Positions 33,699 through 47,132 are shown, counted from the first letter of the stretch. The stretch: DNA of 64,000 bases from Naematelia aurantialba (GCA_021527695.1 JAKFAO010000005.1:62001-126000); one strand, 5' to 3'. Numbers and translations: made by a program. Notes: generated by a model not told the origin, from the letters alone.

Positions 33699-36175
33699 AT
33701 GCTGCCGTTCTCGACGGTGCTGCTGAGAGAGTACCACCGCGCCATAGGCTGGAACGAGGATAACTCGTATTCCTTCCTGACGCGGCAGTCGACCGGTGCG
33801 TCCTCGCCCGTCACCACCCTGCGGTTCTTCAACGTCCTCCCCTTCGTACCAGCTCCTGTCCTCACCTCTTCCTCATGTTCTCTGCTCTCACCCCTCGACT
33901 CCGTAGCTCTTCAGCTCTTGCGCTTCTTAGCTCCTCAGCTTTCATCTCTTTACATCTCACGTCTCAGCCGGCAACTTCACGCCCTCCAGCCCGGCGTTCA
34001 GCACATCTCGCGTGTAGCGTAATCGCTAATGTCTGCATTCCGGTGTCTGCATCGCTAACGTCCTGCAGCTCTCATGTACGTTCCCCCTCCCCATGCACAC
34101 CCCAACCCACCACACCACACACTCTCTGGCTCCCACCGCTACGTGCCCGATCCCCTACCCCTCCGCTCCTACCCCTCCGCTCCTACCCCTCTGCTGCCCC
34201 CCGTGAAGCCCTGACACCGATACGCTGACCCCGCAGCGACTTTCAGCTCCCCACCTCGCTCGTCCTCCAGCTCGCCAACGCCCCGGCGCGCGTATTCTTC
34301 ACGTCGGCGTCGCTCGATGCGCTGCCTCAGTTGAATGGCGCGATATCGTACACGACTACCTCGGAGCCGCTCAACGAGGTGAGTGTCCGTTGTCTTCGTC
34401 TTGTTTTCTTCCTCCTCCTTCCTTCCTTCCTTCCTCTTTTCTTCTCCATATGACTGCTCCTTGCTCCTTCCTTACTTCTACTTCTTCATTCTCCATCTTC
34501 TGTTCACTCCTCTCTTCTCCCTCCTCACGAGCATGCTAACCAGGCAGATCGGGCCGTCACGCGCGATAGCGCTCCGGGACGTCGTCGAGCGCTTCAGAGT
34601 GTACACCCCGCCAAGACGCCCTCCACCTAAAGATGAAGTGTGGCACGGCGGTCGGCGCGTCGAGGGGCGCGGTGAGTGGTCCTCTCCTCACGCTCCTTGA
34701 ATGGTCCTTCCTCGCTATATTGGATTTCTGTTCTCCCAGTCCGCTTTCTACTTCCCGCCTCCTACCTCCCGCCTCCTACCTCCCAGCTAGGAACTGCCCT
34801 CCCTCCTCCGAGTCCTACCTGCCGTATCATGCCTTAGTGCCCTCTGCGAACACCTTTCGAGTAATCCGACTAAACCTCCAGACTACCTGCTGCATTCTCG
34901 ACTTCACCTGCCATCTCTTCATCTCTCCGGTCTCGCGACAACACGCCTCTCGCCTACCCTCCAAGCCTCGCTCGCCTTTCTCTCCCAGCCTGCCCCTCCC
35001 ACGCCGCGCGAACCGTCTTCATCGTCCGGCACTCCGCCTGTCGCCCCTCCGACGCCAGGAAACATCCTCCTGGCCCTCACACATGATACGGGCCGCTATG
35101 CCGCTGAATATACGTACTCGGCCCAAGACGGCATGTACGGTTGGCGTGGGCTGTACAACTTCGGCTGGACAGACGCGCATGATACAGCTGCTTCCAGCCA
35201 CGCATGGCCGAGCGGGACAAGGCCCGAGCAGGGCGAAGGAGGCAGGCGAATCGACGAAGAGGAAGGTATGGAGGGTGGCCTGAGGGGCAGGTTCAGTGCT
35301 GGTGGAGAGGTCTATTTCTCAGCCAAGCAGCGGAGTTTTGGCAGTGAGTGTTTCCTTCTGGCCTCTTTTGGGCTGTCCGCCCCGCAGCTCGCTTTGTGGT
35401 TGCTTTGCACAGTAGTCTCGCCTCTTCCTGCCTGATCGCCACAACTCTCTAACCACAATGTGCCTGGTACTGTTCTGGTTTGAAGCTCACACACCGCCAG
35501 TCTCCACCGGTTTGCGATTCACCACCATTCCCCCGACACTCCCCCTCACACCGCACAGCCCACCACCTAGCCCGCCAACCACCCTCGCATTGCTATACAA
35601 CCCCTTGATCGGCTTCGTCTCGTGTGCGTACGCAGCGCAGGTCGCCCCTCGCGTAGCACTCGCCAGCCGTTTCGGCGTGAACGTCTACTCGTACGAGGCG
35701 GATCTGAGTCTAGGTGCGGAATGGTGGGTCGGCAGCGGGACGTGGGGCAGGGACGGTGAGGGCGCTGCATTGGTCATGGAGCCGAAGCGGCGAGAACGGC
35801 TTGAAGAGCTTCAAGGAGCTAGATTGCGGGATGCCGAGGAAGTGAGGGAGCTGCGCATAGGGCAGACCCCTGATCTAGATCCGTCTATAGATCCGAAGAG
35901 GTTGGAGGGGAAGAAGGAGAGAGACGGAGTCATTAAAGCCAGACTGTCTGGCGACTGGGTGAGTCTCCTGCGTTCCGGTGCCAAGCGCGCTTTTCTTCAT
36001 TCCCCAGTGGGACCAGTCATATCGAGCAAGGCTGATGTCAGACGCGTAGTCAATCGCCATGTTGTACGAGGCGAGAATACGAAACTGCCTCGTCTCGGTC
36101 GGCGTCGTATCGGACTTGCTCTCAAGGCAACGGCCGATCCGGAGCGTCGGGTTAGAGGTGCAGTACTTTTCATGA
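33699..36175 (+). CDS. MDM10: MDM10, mitochondrial outer-membrane beta-barrel of the ERMES and SAM complexes (471 aa, 7 exons)
   Basis: Exons: 33699-33795, a 7-nt microexon 34069-34075, 34237-34378, 34548-34671, 34882-35343, 35501-35958 and 36050-36175. The N-terminus [20 protein letters not shown] and DNSYSFL match MDM10. Later motifs are [71 protein letters not shown] and [15 protein letters not shown]. The C-terminus ([20 protein letters not shown] to VGLEVQYFS) is the conserved last strands with the aromatic beta-signal. MDM10 anchors the ER-mitochondria encounter structure with Mdm12, Mdm34 and Mmm1, and helps the SAM complex assemble Tom40. The microexon is needed to give ALIDF and keep frame. 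The last intron (35959-36049) must be removed to reach the true C-terminus, because a misleading open frame reads through it. The loop around residues 190-215 is Pro/Ser-rich. Confidence 0.92.
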
Positions 36176-36523
36176 GCATGCATGCTACCTACCCTACTAG
36201 GCCCAAAGTGTATACAAATGTGCACAAACGGGTAACTTGCCCGACGGGTTCAAGGTCTACACAAGTGGGATAACTGGGACGTCTGCCGTCAAAGTTTGCG
36301 CGTGAGATACCGGTATTTGAGAGTGCGGAGCACTTCACCATCGGAAGGGGTGACTTGCTGAGTGAACAGACTTGCTCGGCGGGCTTCTTTGCTGAAGTGA
36401 TCACAAGATGTGCCATTCCCATGGTCCTGACCAAAGAGGGGTGGGCCTGAGACGATGACGAAAGGATGCAATCATAGGGATGTGATGATGAGGGATCAAG
36501 GGCGTCCCTCATCTCTCTTCTTG
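36176..36523. other. intergenic, convergent 3' ends
   Basis: This lies between the MDM10 stop (plus) and the stop of the 184-aa gene (minus). I see nothing in it. Confidence 0.5.
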
Positions 36524-37075
36524 TCAGTCGTCGTCACGCCTGACGAGGCTCTCTGCGCGCTTCTCTTTCTCACTGCTGGCTCGACGGCCGACGCCAGTCC
36601 ATGGACCTCTGGTTTTGCCGGACAGCAACCCCGGTTGTGGACCGTACCACGCCGCGACGACCTCGCTCGCCCACCACTCGCGCTCGAGCGCTTCGACCTC
36701 GTGGGCCGGAGGCGGGGGGCGGCGCAGGGCCGCACTTCGAGCGAGGTTGCGGCCGCGCTCTGCCCCGAAGTCGTGGTAGTCGAAGGAGAAGCGGCCGCCC
36801 GCCTGGTCGGGCGGCAGCATCGGCCGGGCCGGGAGGTCGGGGTGCAGACTTTGGGCGCGTTGCAGGAACTGCTGTAGCGAGGCGTAGTACACTGGCGATC
36901 GGATAGGCAGGACCTCGTACGCCCGTAACACCGAGGCGATGGTCTGCAACAGCCGGTCGAGACGCGCTTCAGCGCTCTGAGGAGAGGCCTGAAGCGTCGC
37001 AGGGGGGATGGGGATAGACGGTGTCGGCGGTGCTAGGGCCGGAGTGGCGAGGGCCGGGTGTTTCAGCATTGACAT
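36524..37075 (-). CDS. hypothetical protein (about 183 aa, single exon)
   Basis: A minus-strand frame from MSMLKHPALATPALAPPTPS to RRDDD. The frame is open further upstream to a Met at 37249, but that extension is Pro/Ser-rich and overlaps other frames, so I prefer 37075. The middle is clearly protein-like and helical (ARLDRLLQTIASVLRAYEVL, YYASLQQFLQRAQSLHPDLP, AHEVEALEREWWASEVVAAW). No signal, membrane segment or known domain. Function unknown. Confidence 0.6.
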   Translation of the reverse strand: MSMLKHPALATPALAPPTPSIPIPPATLQASPQSAEARLDRLLQTIASVLRAYEVLPIRSPVYYASLQQFLQRAQSLHPDLPARPMLPPDQAGGRFSFDYHDFGAERGRNLARSAALRRPPPPAHEVEALEREWWASEVVAAWYGPQPGLLSGKTRGPWTGVGRRASSEKEKRAESLVRRDDD

Positions 37076-38334
37076 GGCGGTGATGGGAGAGCAGAGCCGC
37101 CAGAAGGTAGACGGGTAATGCCGATGTGCGCGTCCGGCTGGATCGGTGGACTTCGGTGGGCTCGCGAGGGAAAGTGGTGGCGTCGGGGATGGCGCGGCTT
37201 GACGAGACGGGCTGGACGGTATCAGCAGGATGACAAGCTTGAAGGGCAAGGTAGACGCGGTGAAAGAGTGACGCGAAGCTGGCAGTCTCGCACAAGAGGG
37301 GCAGGAGGCGAGCGGCTGTTCAAATCAAGACCAACGACGCTACGAAGCCCTTGTCCTCGGTTGTGCTGTTTCTTGCAACTGCTTTGTTATGAGGGCGAAT
37401 AAGCTGCTCTGCAATGACGCGAGACCGAGGCTCACCTTTATGGCAAAAGAGGAGGGGTTGGAAAGGAAGGTAAGTGGCGACTCGGCGGTTCTGCTCGTCG
37501 GTCAGAGCTGCCGAGTATAGCGAGAGAGAGGGAGAAGGGGGACCGCCTATGTAGACGTCGTTGTTAGACCTACATGCATACTCTGCATCATGCAGTGGGA
37601 GGAGTCAGTTGAAGTCAGTTATCTAGGTGACATGGATTGACAACCCCTCGTCTTCTTTGGTACAGAATAGTATATGACCAGATTCAACCCGAGTCGGCGG
37701 GTGGAATATTGCGCCTTTTGGCCTTGGCCGTCTAGATGGTGTGCAGGTTAGCACTGTCCGTGACACTAGGTCAAGTCTCCTGGCCTTCCAATCAGCTAGG
37801 GCTGTGTATTGAACCAGCGTGAACAAGAAGCAATGTCGAACAGAGACCTTTGTCAAAACTAACATGCAAGATGCAGACCTCACCTCCCGCCCTGGGAAGA
37901 GGCATAAAGGAGTTATCTCAGTGGCGATTCGCGCCCGTAAAGACGTGCAGCCTAGGACAGGAAATAGAACCGCGTGGACAGTGGTATGAAGGGATCGTCG
38001 CCAAGCCAGAACCGCGGTGGACAGGGTGGTACGGAAAGAGGAACGCTGCGGGCCCGGGTTTAGTTCCTGTGCGCTTGGGATCGTGGGGCTATGGCGAATT
38101 CTCAGAGGCAGTGCTGTCTCCGTGCGTCACTCGAGCAAGTACCATGCCTGACACTCTACACCCTGTCCGGTGTCTGCCCTTCGAAATGCCCGAGGCCTCG
38201 GCCTTGCACGCACAGCCAGTCGTAGACAGGGCATGTCGTCGTGCTGGCTGCATGCTGAACTGGCTGGCTGGATCGAGGTGATGCACTTCCATCGAAGCAA
38301 GAAGGGAGGATGGCGAAGCATCCTGAGAGGGCAC
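37076..38334. other. 1.3 kb divergent intergenic region
   Basis: Promoter region of the 183-aa gene (minus) and the 153-aa gene (plus). Short frames include a 42-codon frame at 37864-37992 (MQDADLTSRPGKRHKGV...), which could be an exon of an unresolved gene. Nothing firmer. Confidence 0.45.
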
Positions 38335-38340
38335 TATAAA
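38335..38340 (+). promoter_or_regulatory. TATA box of the 153-aa gene
   Basis: TATAAA, 66 bp upstream of the ATG at 38406. Confidence 0.55.
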
Positions 38341-38405
38341 GCCAGTGCTGACACGCCCGTGATACCCTCCAATTCGACATCGTCAGTCGTGTTGCCCAGT
38401 CCACC

Positions 38406-38988
38406 ATGTCTGGCAACTTTCGACCTGATTTTTCTCGCTACACATGTCAGCAGGTGCGCGACCTGCCACTTGTTCCAGGGAGCGAGGCATACAGGTGGCG
38501 GGAAATTTACGCAGCTGCCACTGAGCACTTGATGGACTCTAATCAGACCGAGGCGGCGGCGTGGTAAGTTGATCTCTGGTTTCCATCACCACCCCCCCCA
38601 GAGCTCTGATTTGGCCCTATGGACCTTTGTAACGGAGATTAGTGCGATGTGTACTGACGTCAACGGTGTGTACTGACGTCAAAGGGCCACCACGACTGAA
38701 ATGCTTGCTCCATATCGATACCTTGTGGAAGCCAGTCGCCGTTTGGCCACCTTGCAGGCACAGAGCGCTTTAGCGGGGTATCTGCGTGACGCCGACAGCT
38801 ACTGGAGCCAGTACGAGGCGCCAGCCTCTGACAGTCCTGGAAACGACCAGGCACAGACTGAGTCTACCTCCACGTCTCCAACGGGACCCAACGGGAGAAG
38901 TGGTACAGTCGTCGCTGTGTATCGGGTGACTCCGCGGCCAAGAACCGGTGCCCGAACGGGAACGACAGGCACTAACAGGTGGAGGTAG
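38406..38988 (+). CDS. small hypothetical protein (153 aa, 2 exons)
   Basis: Exons: 38406-38563 and 38685-38988. The product starts MSGNFRPDFSRYTCQQVRDL and continues SEAYRWREIYAAATEHLMDS across the junction (AAAWATTTEMLAPYRYLVEA). It ends with a Thr/Arg-rich basic tail (GARTGTTGTNRWR). Without splicing the first exon stops one codon after the junction (TGG TAA), which supports the GTAAGT donor. A TATAAA box lies 66 bp upstream and a good ACC ATG start context is present. The acceptor region carries a duplicated GTGTACTGACGTCAA, so a shifted acceptor is possible. No known domain. Confidence 0.65.
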
Positions 38989-39650
38989 GTGTCAGTTGGT
39001 TATACTACCCCCCGTCCGTTTCGATCCGGTCGAATGAGCGGAGGGCGTGCAAGGCGGGCTCTTTGTAGATATCTGCCAGTTGGTGAGCGAAGGGGGTAGA
39101 GGGAAGGCGACGGGGAGGGCGGCCGCCGATTGACAGCATGCTATGCTTTGACTGAAGAGCGAGTGACCAGCTTGATGTTATTGGCTCATACAAGAGCATT
39201 TGCGGTCTCACACACTGCGGCAGTGGCAGGAGCAAGTGTCGCCGGCTACTACCTGTCAGTGACCCCCCTTCGTGGTCCAAACCTCCGCTGCCACGGCCCG
39301 TGAGATCAATCAACGCCCCTGCTGCAGACCACGCACCTCTCCCGTGGCTGAAGTGGCGAAATAAATCTCGGTGAATTGATAGCTTCGCCGGCTGTCCATA
39401 CATACGCTCGCTCCTTTCACGGGATGCATTTTGAGACCCCACTGCTTGCCACGGCGTCGTACAAGTAGATCCTCGGCAACCCCGAACTCCTTGGAGGACC
39501 ATGTACTCCAGACCCCGCACAACCCCTTTCAGGGCCATGGCGGATTACTCATTGGAGCGCGCAACCTCGACTGGAAGGCCATCCTGGGTGGTTGTGACCC
39601 CCCGCCAAAAGGAGCCGCTACGCTGCCAGTCGTCGCTGACAACATAAAGC
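38989..39650. other. intergenic
   Basis: Short frames only; no protein-like sequence. 3' flank of the 153-aa gene and 5' flank of the next. Confidence 0.5.
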
Positions 39651-39725
39651 TTGGCCCGTCCGCTGACACATCCGAAAACATCCAAACAGCCTTATCTCCG
39701 AATCACGGTCAGAACAAGACGCAAC

Positions 39726-40634
39726 ATGCGAGAAGAGGACAGCGCAGTTGCGAGTTCATCAATGCCTACATGGTCATCGTACGACACTTCCGACCAAGCA
39801 GCAACATCTTCAAATGATAATCACACGGAAGACGGACTTGCCACCCGGACGTATGAGGTCAAAGGCGAGCTTCTGCCCGGTACCGAATCACTGTATTCCG
39901 GCTCCAGCGACGACGATGCCCACTCTGAGGAGACGAACGCCGTGGGGCAAGCAGGCCGAGATTCCGAATACATAACGGAAGAAGAAGCAAACGTCGATGC
40001 GTCTCAGCGATCGTTTGCATTGCTTGGGCCCACGCTCCTTCCTACTTCTCTGTCCCATAACAATTCAAGTATCTCATGCCTGGAGTTGGCAGAGCCCGTG
40101 GCTGAGGAACTAGAACCGTGGGACCCTCTGAACGCCGGTAGACTCCGGCGATACGAATTAAAATCTGAGACCGCTGGATACGAGGACGACTATGAAGACT
40201 CTGGCTACACGGCAGACACGGAACAAGACCCTGCCCCAAGCGCGGGAGAGCCACAACAGGAGGCGGAGTCCGTATGGAGGGCTCAATATAACGAGCCCCA
40301 ACGTCGCAGAGTCGACCCACTGTGGTTGAACGACGCCTGCCTGGTGAAGGATGACAGTGATGCGGCCTTTCTCCACAGCAAAGCCCGGATCTACACGTAC
40401 GATCTTGAGGAGCACGAGGCAGCAGGCAGGGGGCATGAGGGTTTCGTGTCTCTTCAAGCAAACAGGCTCGTCGGTAATGGCGGCAATAGCTCGTTGTTCA
40501 TGGATGACGCGACTGCTGGCGCCAACTCGAAAAATATGGGCTCTGGGGTCTCTGAAATCAAGGCCGTTTTGCGTCCCGCCATTTGGGATCGATCTGGAAG
40601 GCTAACAGAAAAGGGTCCCTGGCGGCCCTTGTAG
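39726..40634 (+). CDS. hypothetical acidic protein (302 aa, single exon)
   Basis: A continuous frame; Met at 39726 (MREEDSAVASSSMPTW) is preferred over the upstream Met at 39651, whose extension looks less protein-like. The chain is acidic and Ser/Tyr-rich with a cluster of Tyr in acidic context (YEDDYEDSGYTADTEQD) and a better ordered C-terminal third (RRVDPLWLNDACLVKDDSDA, RIYTYDLEEHEAAGRGHEGF). No signal peptide or membrane segment. It converges on the SRAP gene, whose stop is 89 bp away. Function unknown. Confidence 0.6.
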   Translation: MREEDSAVASSSMPTWSSYDTSDQAATSSNDNHTEDGLATRTYEVKGELLPGTESLYSGSSDDDAHSEETNAVGQAGRDSEYITEEEANVDASQRSFALLGPTLLPTSLSHNNSSISCLELAEPVAEELEPWDPLNAGRLRRYELKSETAGYEDDYEDSGYTADTEQDPAPSAGEPQQEAESVWRAQYNEPQRRRVDPLWLNDACLVKDDSDAAFLHSKARIYTYDLEEHEAAGRGHEGFVSLQANRLVGNGGNSSLFMDDATAGANSKNMGSGVSEIKAVLRPAIWDRSGRLTEKGPWRPL

Positions 40635-40722
40635 TGGGAGTGTTGAGCTGACGGGATTGGAGATGTCAGAGATTGCTACATGGACATCGCATCTCAGCGC
40701 GCCTTTGGCTTCTTCTTGGGTG

Positions 40723-42332
40723 TCATGGGGGGAGGCTTCTTGCCTGGACTCGCAAAAAAGTTCGTAATGCTCGTTTGCTTGTCCTATCAGCTGCTTGAAG
40801 AGCCATCGAGACTGCACCGCCCATGCCACTTACATCGGACTTGTCCCCCGAATCCTTCCTGATTACTGTAGTCCGATGTCCTGCTCTCTCTCTGACTTCT
40901 GGCGCTGGTGCATCCTCGGGCAGCTCTTCGGCAGCTTTCCGCTTGCCTTTTGCAGAACTCGGGGTATGCTTGGCGCTGATGGAGTCGACCGCTGCCTTAT
41001 CTTCCTCCGTGTCCTTCTTCAGGCTCGGTTTCTCTTCCTGACTAGCTGAGGGATTCGGCGCATTCGAGTCATCGCCGAGGCCAGCTTCCTGATCTCCATC
41101 ACCTTTATCGGCTTTGATATTCTTTTCCTCCTCTTTGCCGGCCAGTTTCTCCGTCCCCGTTGGTACTTTAGACTCAAGCTTGACGGCCTTCTTGGGTGAT
41201 TGTTTGGCAAAGAAACTTTTGATTCCATCACTACGGTCTGCGACAGGTTCGATGAAAGTCGAACTATTGTTGCCGATTTTACCCACCTCCGGTGGTACCG
41301 GATAGCTACAAGCGGCTTTGGTCAGCTGAGGCCCTTGAGGTTCAAGTGCCAACATGCTGACCTCTCAAGTCCACTGACACCCCTCAAGAGACTGCCGGTC
41401 CCATGTGACCCTTCTTCCCAGCCTTTAGGGGATTTCCCCAGATCCAGCCACTTTTCAACCTCGTCCCAACCTTGCAGGACACACGGCATACGGTCATGCA
41501 GCCAGCTGAGATCTTTGGCCGGTGCCGTGGTCAGGATGGTGAATGTTGCCAGTGGGATTGGGTTGCCTGTCGGATATGGCTCCCTGTCATCGCCTTCACG
41601 AGGCTGGAAGGTGGACTCCACGGGAGCTGCGTAGGTCACAATGTCGTACAGCCCAGCGAAGAATATAAGGGGAGGTTTCTGGATTGTTGAGCCAGGAAGA
41701 ACGGACAGCGGCTGCCGAGTAAAGTGGGCGATTTTGGCGTTGGGACGTTTGAGCCATTCATAGTAACTGGACACAGTCAGCCTTCACGTGGTACACTGGG
41801 GCTTCACCCTTGGGCAGGGATCGCACATCGCTTGTAGCCTTTGAGGGCATGCCACATGCCTCCCGAGCTAGCGTCGCTGAGCACCACACCGTCAGAACCG
41901 CCTGAATGCCACACCAAGCAGCTGACGCTCACAGGAGCGCTTCGGATCGAGCGTTGATAGTGTTCAGCGCCCCGGTAGGCGGATGTTTCGTCCAATGTGG
42001 GATGAGTCCCCATTGCCTATCCAGGACGTGAGAAGAGTCCGGCACAACGGCGAGGAGATGCTGGCGGACTGACATAGTTTCCAGCATTGCGCGAGACGGC
42101 GTCTCTGGGTCGCGGCGTATCACTGTCGCTCTTTGGCGCGGCGCAACATTATAGCTACCCGTTGCGTCAGCACCTGTTCCGATATGGGCACTCTATGATT
42201 GATATACTTTGGCCGGTGGTCCTGTTGCCTCTCCCATCTCGGTCGCCCACCCTGAAACATCCGTGGCAGCTGATTTTGCAGGCCATCATACAGTTCCTCA
42301 CTCGACAGCGCGATGGCATAGCGTCCGCACAT
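40723..42332 (-). CDS. HMCES: SRAP-domain abasic-site shield protein, HMCES/YedK family (464 aa, 5 exons)
   Basis: Minus-strand exons: 42332-42208, 42154-41933, 41867-41808, 41766-41362 and 41305-40723. The protein begins MCGRYAIAL, so Met removal exposes the catalytic Cys2 that forms a thiazolidine crosslink with abasic sites in single-stranded DNA. Other active-site parts are present: Asn in RPNYNVAPR (about 42), Glu in AQGYYEW (about 139) and His in WLHDRMP (about 226). The domain ends with YPVPPEVGKIGNNS. The C-terminal ~190 residues are Lys/Glu-rich and disordered, with DGIKSFFAKQ resembling a PCNA-interacting (PIP-like) motif. The role is to protect replication forks at abasic sites. 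The start at 42332 was chosen because the family requires MCGR. A 90-nt GT-AG interval near the end (about 40767-40856) may be optionally spliced without changing frame. Confidence 0.92.
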
Positions 42333-42580
42333 TTCGAGCCTATGCTCGACCTCCCTCGACTGCCTCTGGGCTACGTGCACCCTGTTGAACGACTAATAGT
42401 ACAACACTACTTTGGGATGTCACCTCTCGATGACTCGACGACACCGTCAACCATGGGCAGACGGCGATCAGCGGAGATTGAGCTGATCTCCGTCGACTTT
42501 GTTGCTGCCAATTGCCTTAAGACGCGTTATGCCATGGTCTACAGCCGTGGAGCCAAGGAGGGGGCACAGACAGCCTTGGG

Positions 42581-44716
<2,136 letters not shown>

Positions 44717-45234
44717 GCTACTTTCAACCTGTGTTCTAAATTGCTGCCTAGTCTGGCTCCTCGTGGTCTTCTGAATGAAGTCGGGGAACGTCGCCCCCAA
44801 TGGCGACGACTGATAGCCCCATCGGACAGAAAGGCGCTCTATATGACCTGGTCTTCTCGCCACTCTCCTTTAACCTTAGCCCCACGGCTCGAGCAACTTT
44901 GGAGCAACGTTTCGCCTGGCGTCGAGGACCAGTCGGTAACTCCTCTTTGAATGGCGAAGGAGAAATCTGTGGCTGTGGCGGTGTCCTTCCAATCCGAAAT
45001 GACAGAATACAATTGCACTCCTAGAAGCCTTCTCTTGGTGAGTGTTTTAGGTGGGGTGCTCTGGTTCGGTAAGCGTGAGCTTCTTCCGATTACAATGAAC
45101 CCTACGAGCCAATGAACCGTACGAGAGTCCAGAGGACAAGATGCAGTTGATCTCTGAGGTCATACTGACCCACCATACTGACCAACCCATTTCCTTGTAT
45201 TCACTATACATAAAGACAATCTTGCCCGACGACA
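44717..45234. other. region with possible unresolved 5' exons
   Basis: A protein-like frame begins at an ATG at 44800 (MATTDSPIGQKGALYDLVFS) and meets a GTAACT donor after about 45 codons. It could be an upstream exon of the next gene or a separate small gene. I could not find a splice path joining it to 45235 without a stop. Confidence 0.35.
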
Positions 45235-46669
45235 ATGTCGACAATAAATACTTTTGGGGACTCCTTTCGGTCCTGCGCCAACACCTGGGCTCAGCAACTG
45301 GCGACCCTCGACGCAGATGGGTCCAGGAAGATGCGAGAAGTTTTTCAGAACACGTACGTGGAGTTGCTACTCGAGCCGATACTGCTTGCTCCCCCTGAAG
45401 CGCGGTAAGTGACACCGATTTCTGTCTCGTCTCGCAGTCCTCCAAACCTCTGATCACAGTAGGAAACGTGCGGCCAAAGCCGCGAGAAAATGGTATCTTG
45501 AAGATTGCAGAACCCGCCATGTACTGCGGCCTCTGGCTGAAACGGAGACTCAGGCCCACTTCATACCGGCAGTGGCCGATTCCAACCCTTCACCTTCACC
45601 TTCAACGAAAGTGGCGAAGGCCCTTCCAACAGGGACCGGCATGACGTCCGGGGTGCGCGATCCGGCGATGACTGAGGTGCTTCCCGCTTCTCATGGACCT
45701 ACCCAGAAGAGACTCGGTTCCATTCAAGGGGCCAGTCGCAGCGACATGCCACCGCCCGACTGTTTACCGAGCGAACCTGCTTATCACCGAGGGATCTCGA
45801 GCTTGGAGGCAAGTCGTTGCCATGATGGAGGAGGCCCATCCAAACAGCGAACATCAGACCCGCAGCTATGGAGCCAGGCTCCGACTCGAGAGTCAAGCTG
45901 TGTGGAGGGCAGGAATTCAAGCACTAGTAAACCGAACGATCATATGGTGCTCGAGAACTCCCGGGAGATATCTGAACAGGATAGAACCAAGAAAACTCTG
46001 GCGACTGCGTGTCCTGCGGACTCTTTAGGCAAACGAAAGACCAGAGACACGTCTAGTCCTCTCGACATGGAACGCTCGAGTCTGCCGAAAAGTCCACTGG
46101 AGCCGCGTCCCAGTAGGACGGTGCCGACCGGACATAACATTGACTGGCTGGACCAGCGTTCATCCAAATCGATGCTTGAAGAAGCCGGAGGCTCCATCGC
46201 TAAGCGTCGCAACTATGGGTCTCGTGCTAGCTATCCAAAGTCTCCGACCATGCGTCTGTCTTTATGGCACCAGGAACAAACGCGAACGCGCTCGCAGCAA
46301 CCGGCCCCCAGCAGCAGTGTTCCTGCGGACACTGAACTCAATGACCGGTCGGAGCCGTATTTCCCCGAATTGATGTCAACTGCTGTCGGTCCGCCGACGG
46401 AACTGCATTTCCCCGAATTGATGTCAACAGCTGCAGATCCATCGAGCTTGTTGAGCCAGGACAAGGAAGACGGATGTCATTCAAGACCCGACAGCCCTTC
46501 AAAGACGTTAAAGACGTTACAGCGACCCCAAGAGCCGAAGGAGCCATTAGCCGAGCCGCTAGGTTGCCTTGGGTTATCAGCAGATTACTGGGGCGGCGCA
46601 ATAGGTTCCACACAAATGTCCACTGACTGGGGATTGAATCCCCTATCCATGTCAGAGTACCTACACTAG
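45235..46669 (+). CDS. hypothetical Ser/Pro-rich protein (459 aa, 2 exons)
   Basis: Exons: 45235-45404 and 45460-46669, a 55-nt GT-AG intron, total 460 codons. The N-terminal ~95 residues are well ordered and helical (MSTINTFGDSFRSCANTWAQ, SRKMREVFQNTYVELLLEPI, AARKWYLEDCRTRHVLRPLA). The remainder is disordered, Ser/Pro/Arg-rich, with a duplicated FPELMSTA element near residue 365. The start may lie further upstream (see 44717-45234). It is the first of three consecutive unassigned plus-strand genes. No domain recognised. Confidence 0.6.
46359..46428. repeat. 22-bp direct repeat in a coding exon
   Basis: The same 22 bp occurs at 46359-46380 and 46407-46428, start-to-start 48 bp, encoding FPELMST twice in frame. 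Confidence 0.85.
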
Positions 46670-47132
46670 CATGAACCTGCTCCCTGCAGCACTCAAAGCA
46701 GAATTCTTTGAGTCCTTGGAATGGGCAGCTGATCGAGCCGCGTCTGAGCGTGTGGTACCAGAATTGCTGATTGGTGCACGGACTGCTTGATTTCCATGCC
46801 AAATACTACATACTAATTTTGACGTGGCTGAAGGGGCTTTGAATGAGATCATCCAGGTTGGTCACACAAAGGTGCACGGCAATGCTGTGCTGTTCTCTTC
46901 GAGCAAGTGAATTCATGGATTCTGCAAGTCGGTTCGTACGTCGAAACGTCATGGCACGAAAGGAAGTGCTCCAACCTGCACAGCAAGTCTCCTTTGCAGC
47001 TAGTCGAGGCGCTTCAAGAGCTCCGGCGCCTTCCTGTTGTCCTCAAAAATATTTGAGCAGAAGAGGGGCAAGTTTAAGTTGTTTCCCCCAATACAACCTC
47101 CCAAGACCGTTTAGGCCGACTGAGAAACAGAC
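46670..47132. other. region with possible unresolved 5' exons
   Basis: Two protein-like open stretches without clear ends lie at about 46815-46915 (ALNEIIQVGHTKVHGNAVLF) and about 46890-47055 (VNSWILQVGSYVETSWHERK). They suggest that the gene starting at 47133 extends upstream, but I could not resolve the splicing. Confidence 0.35.
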
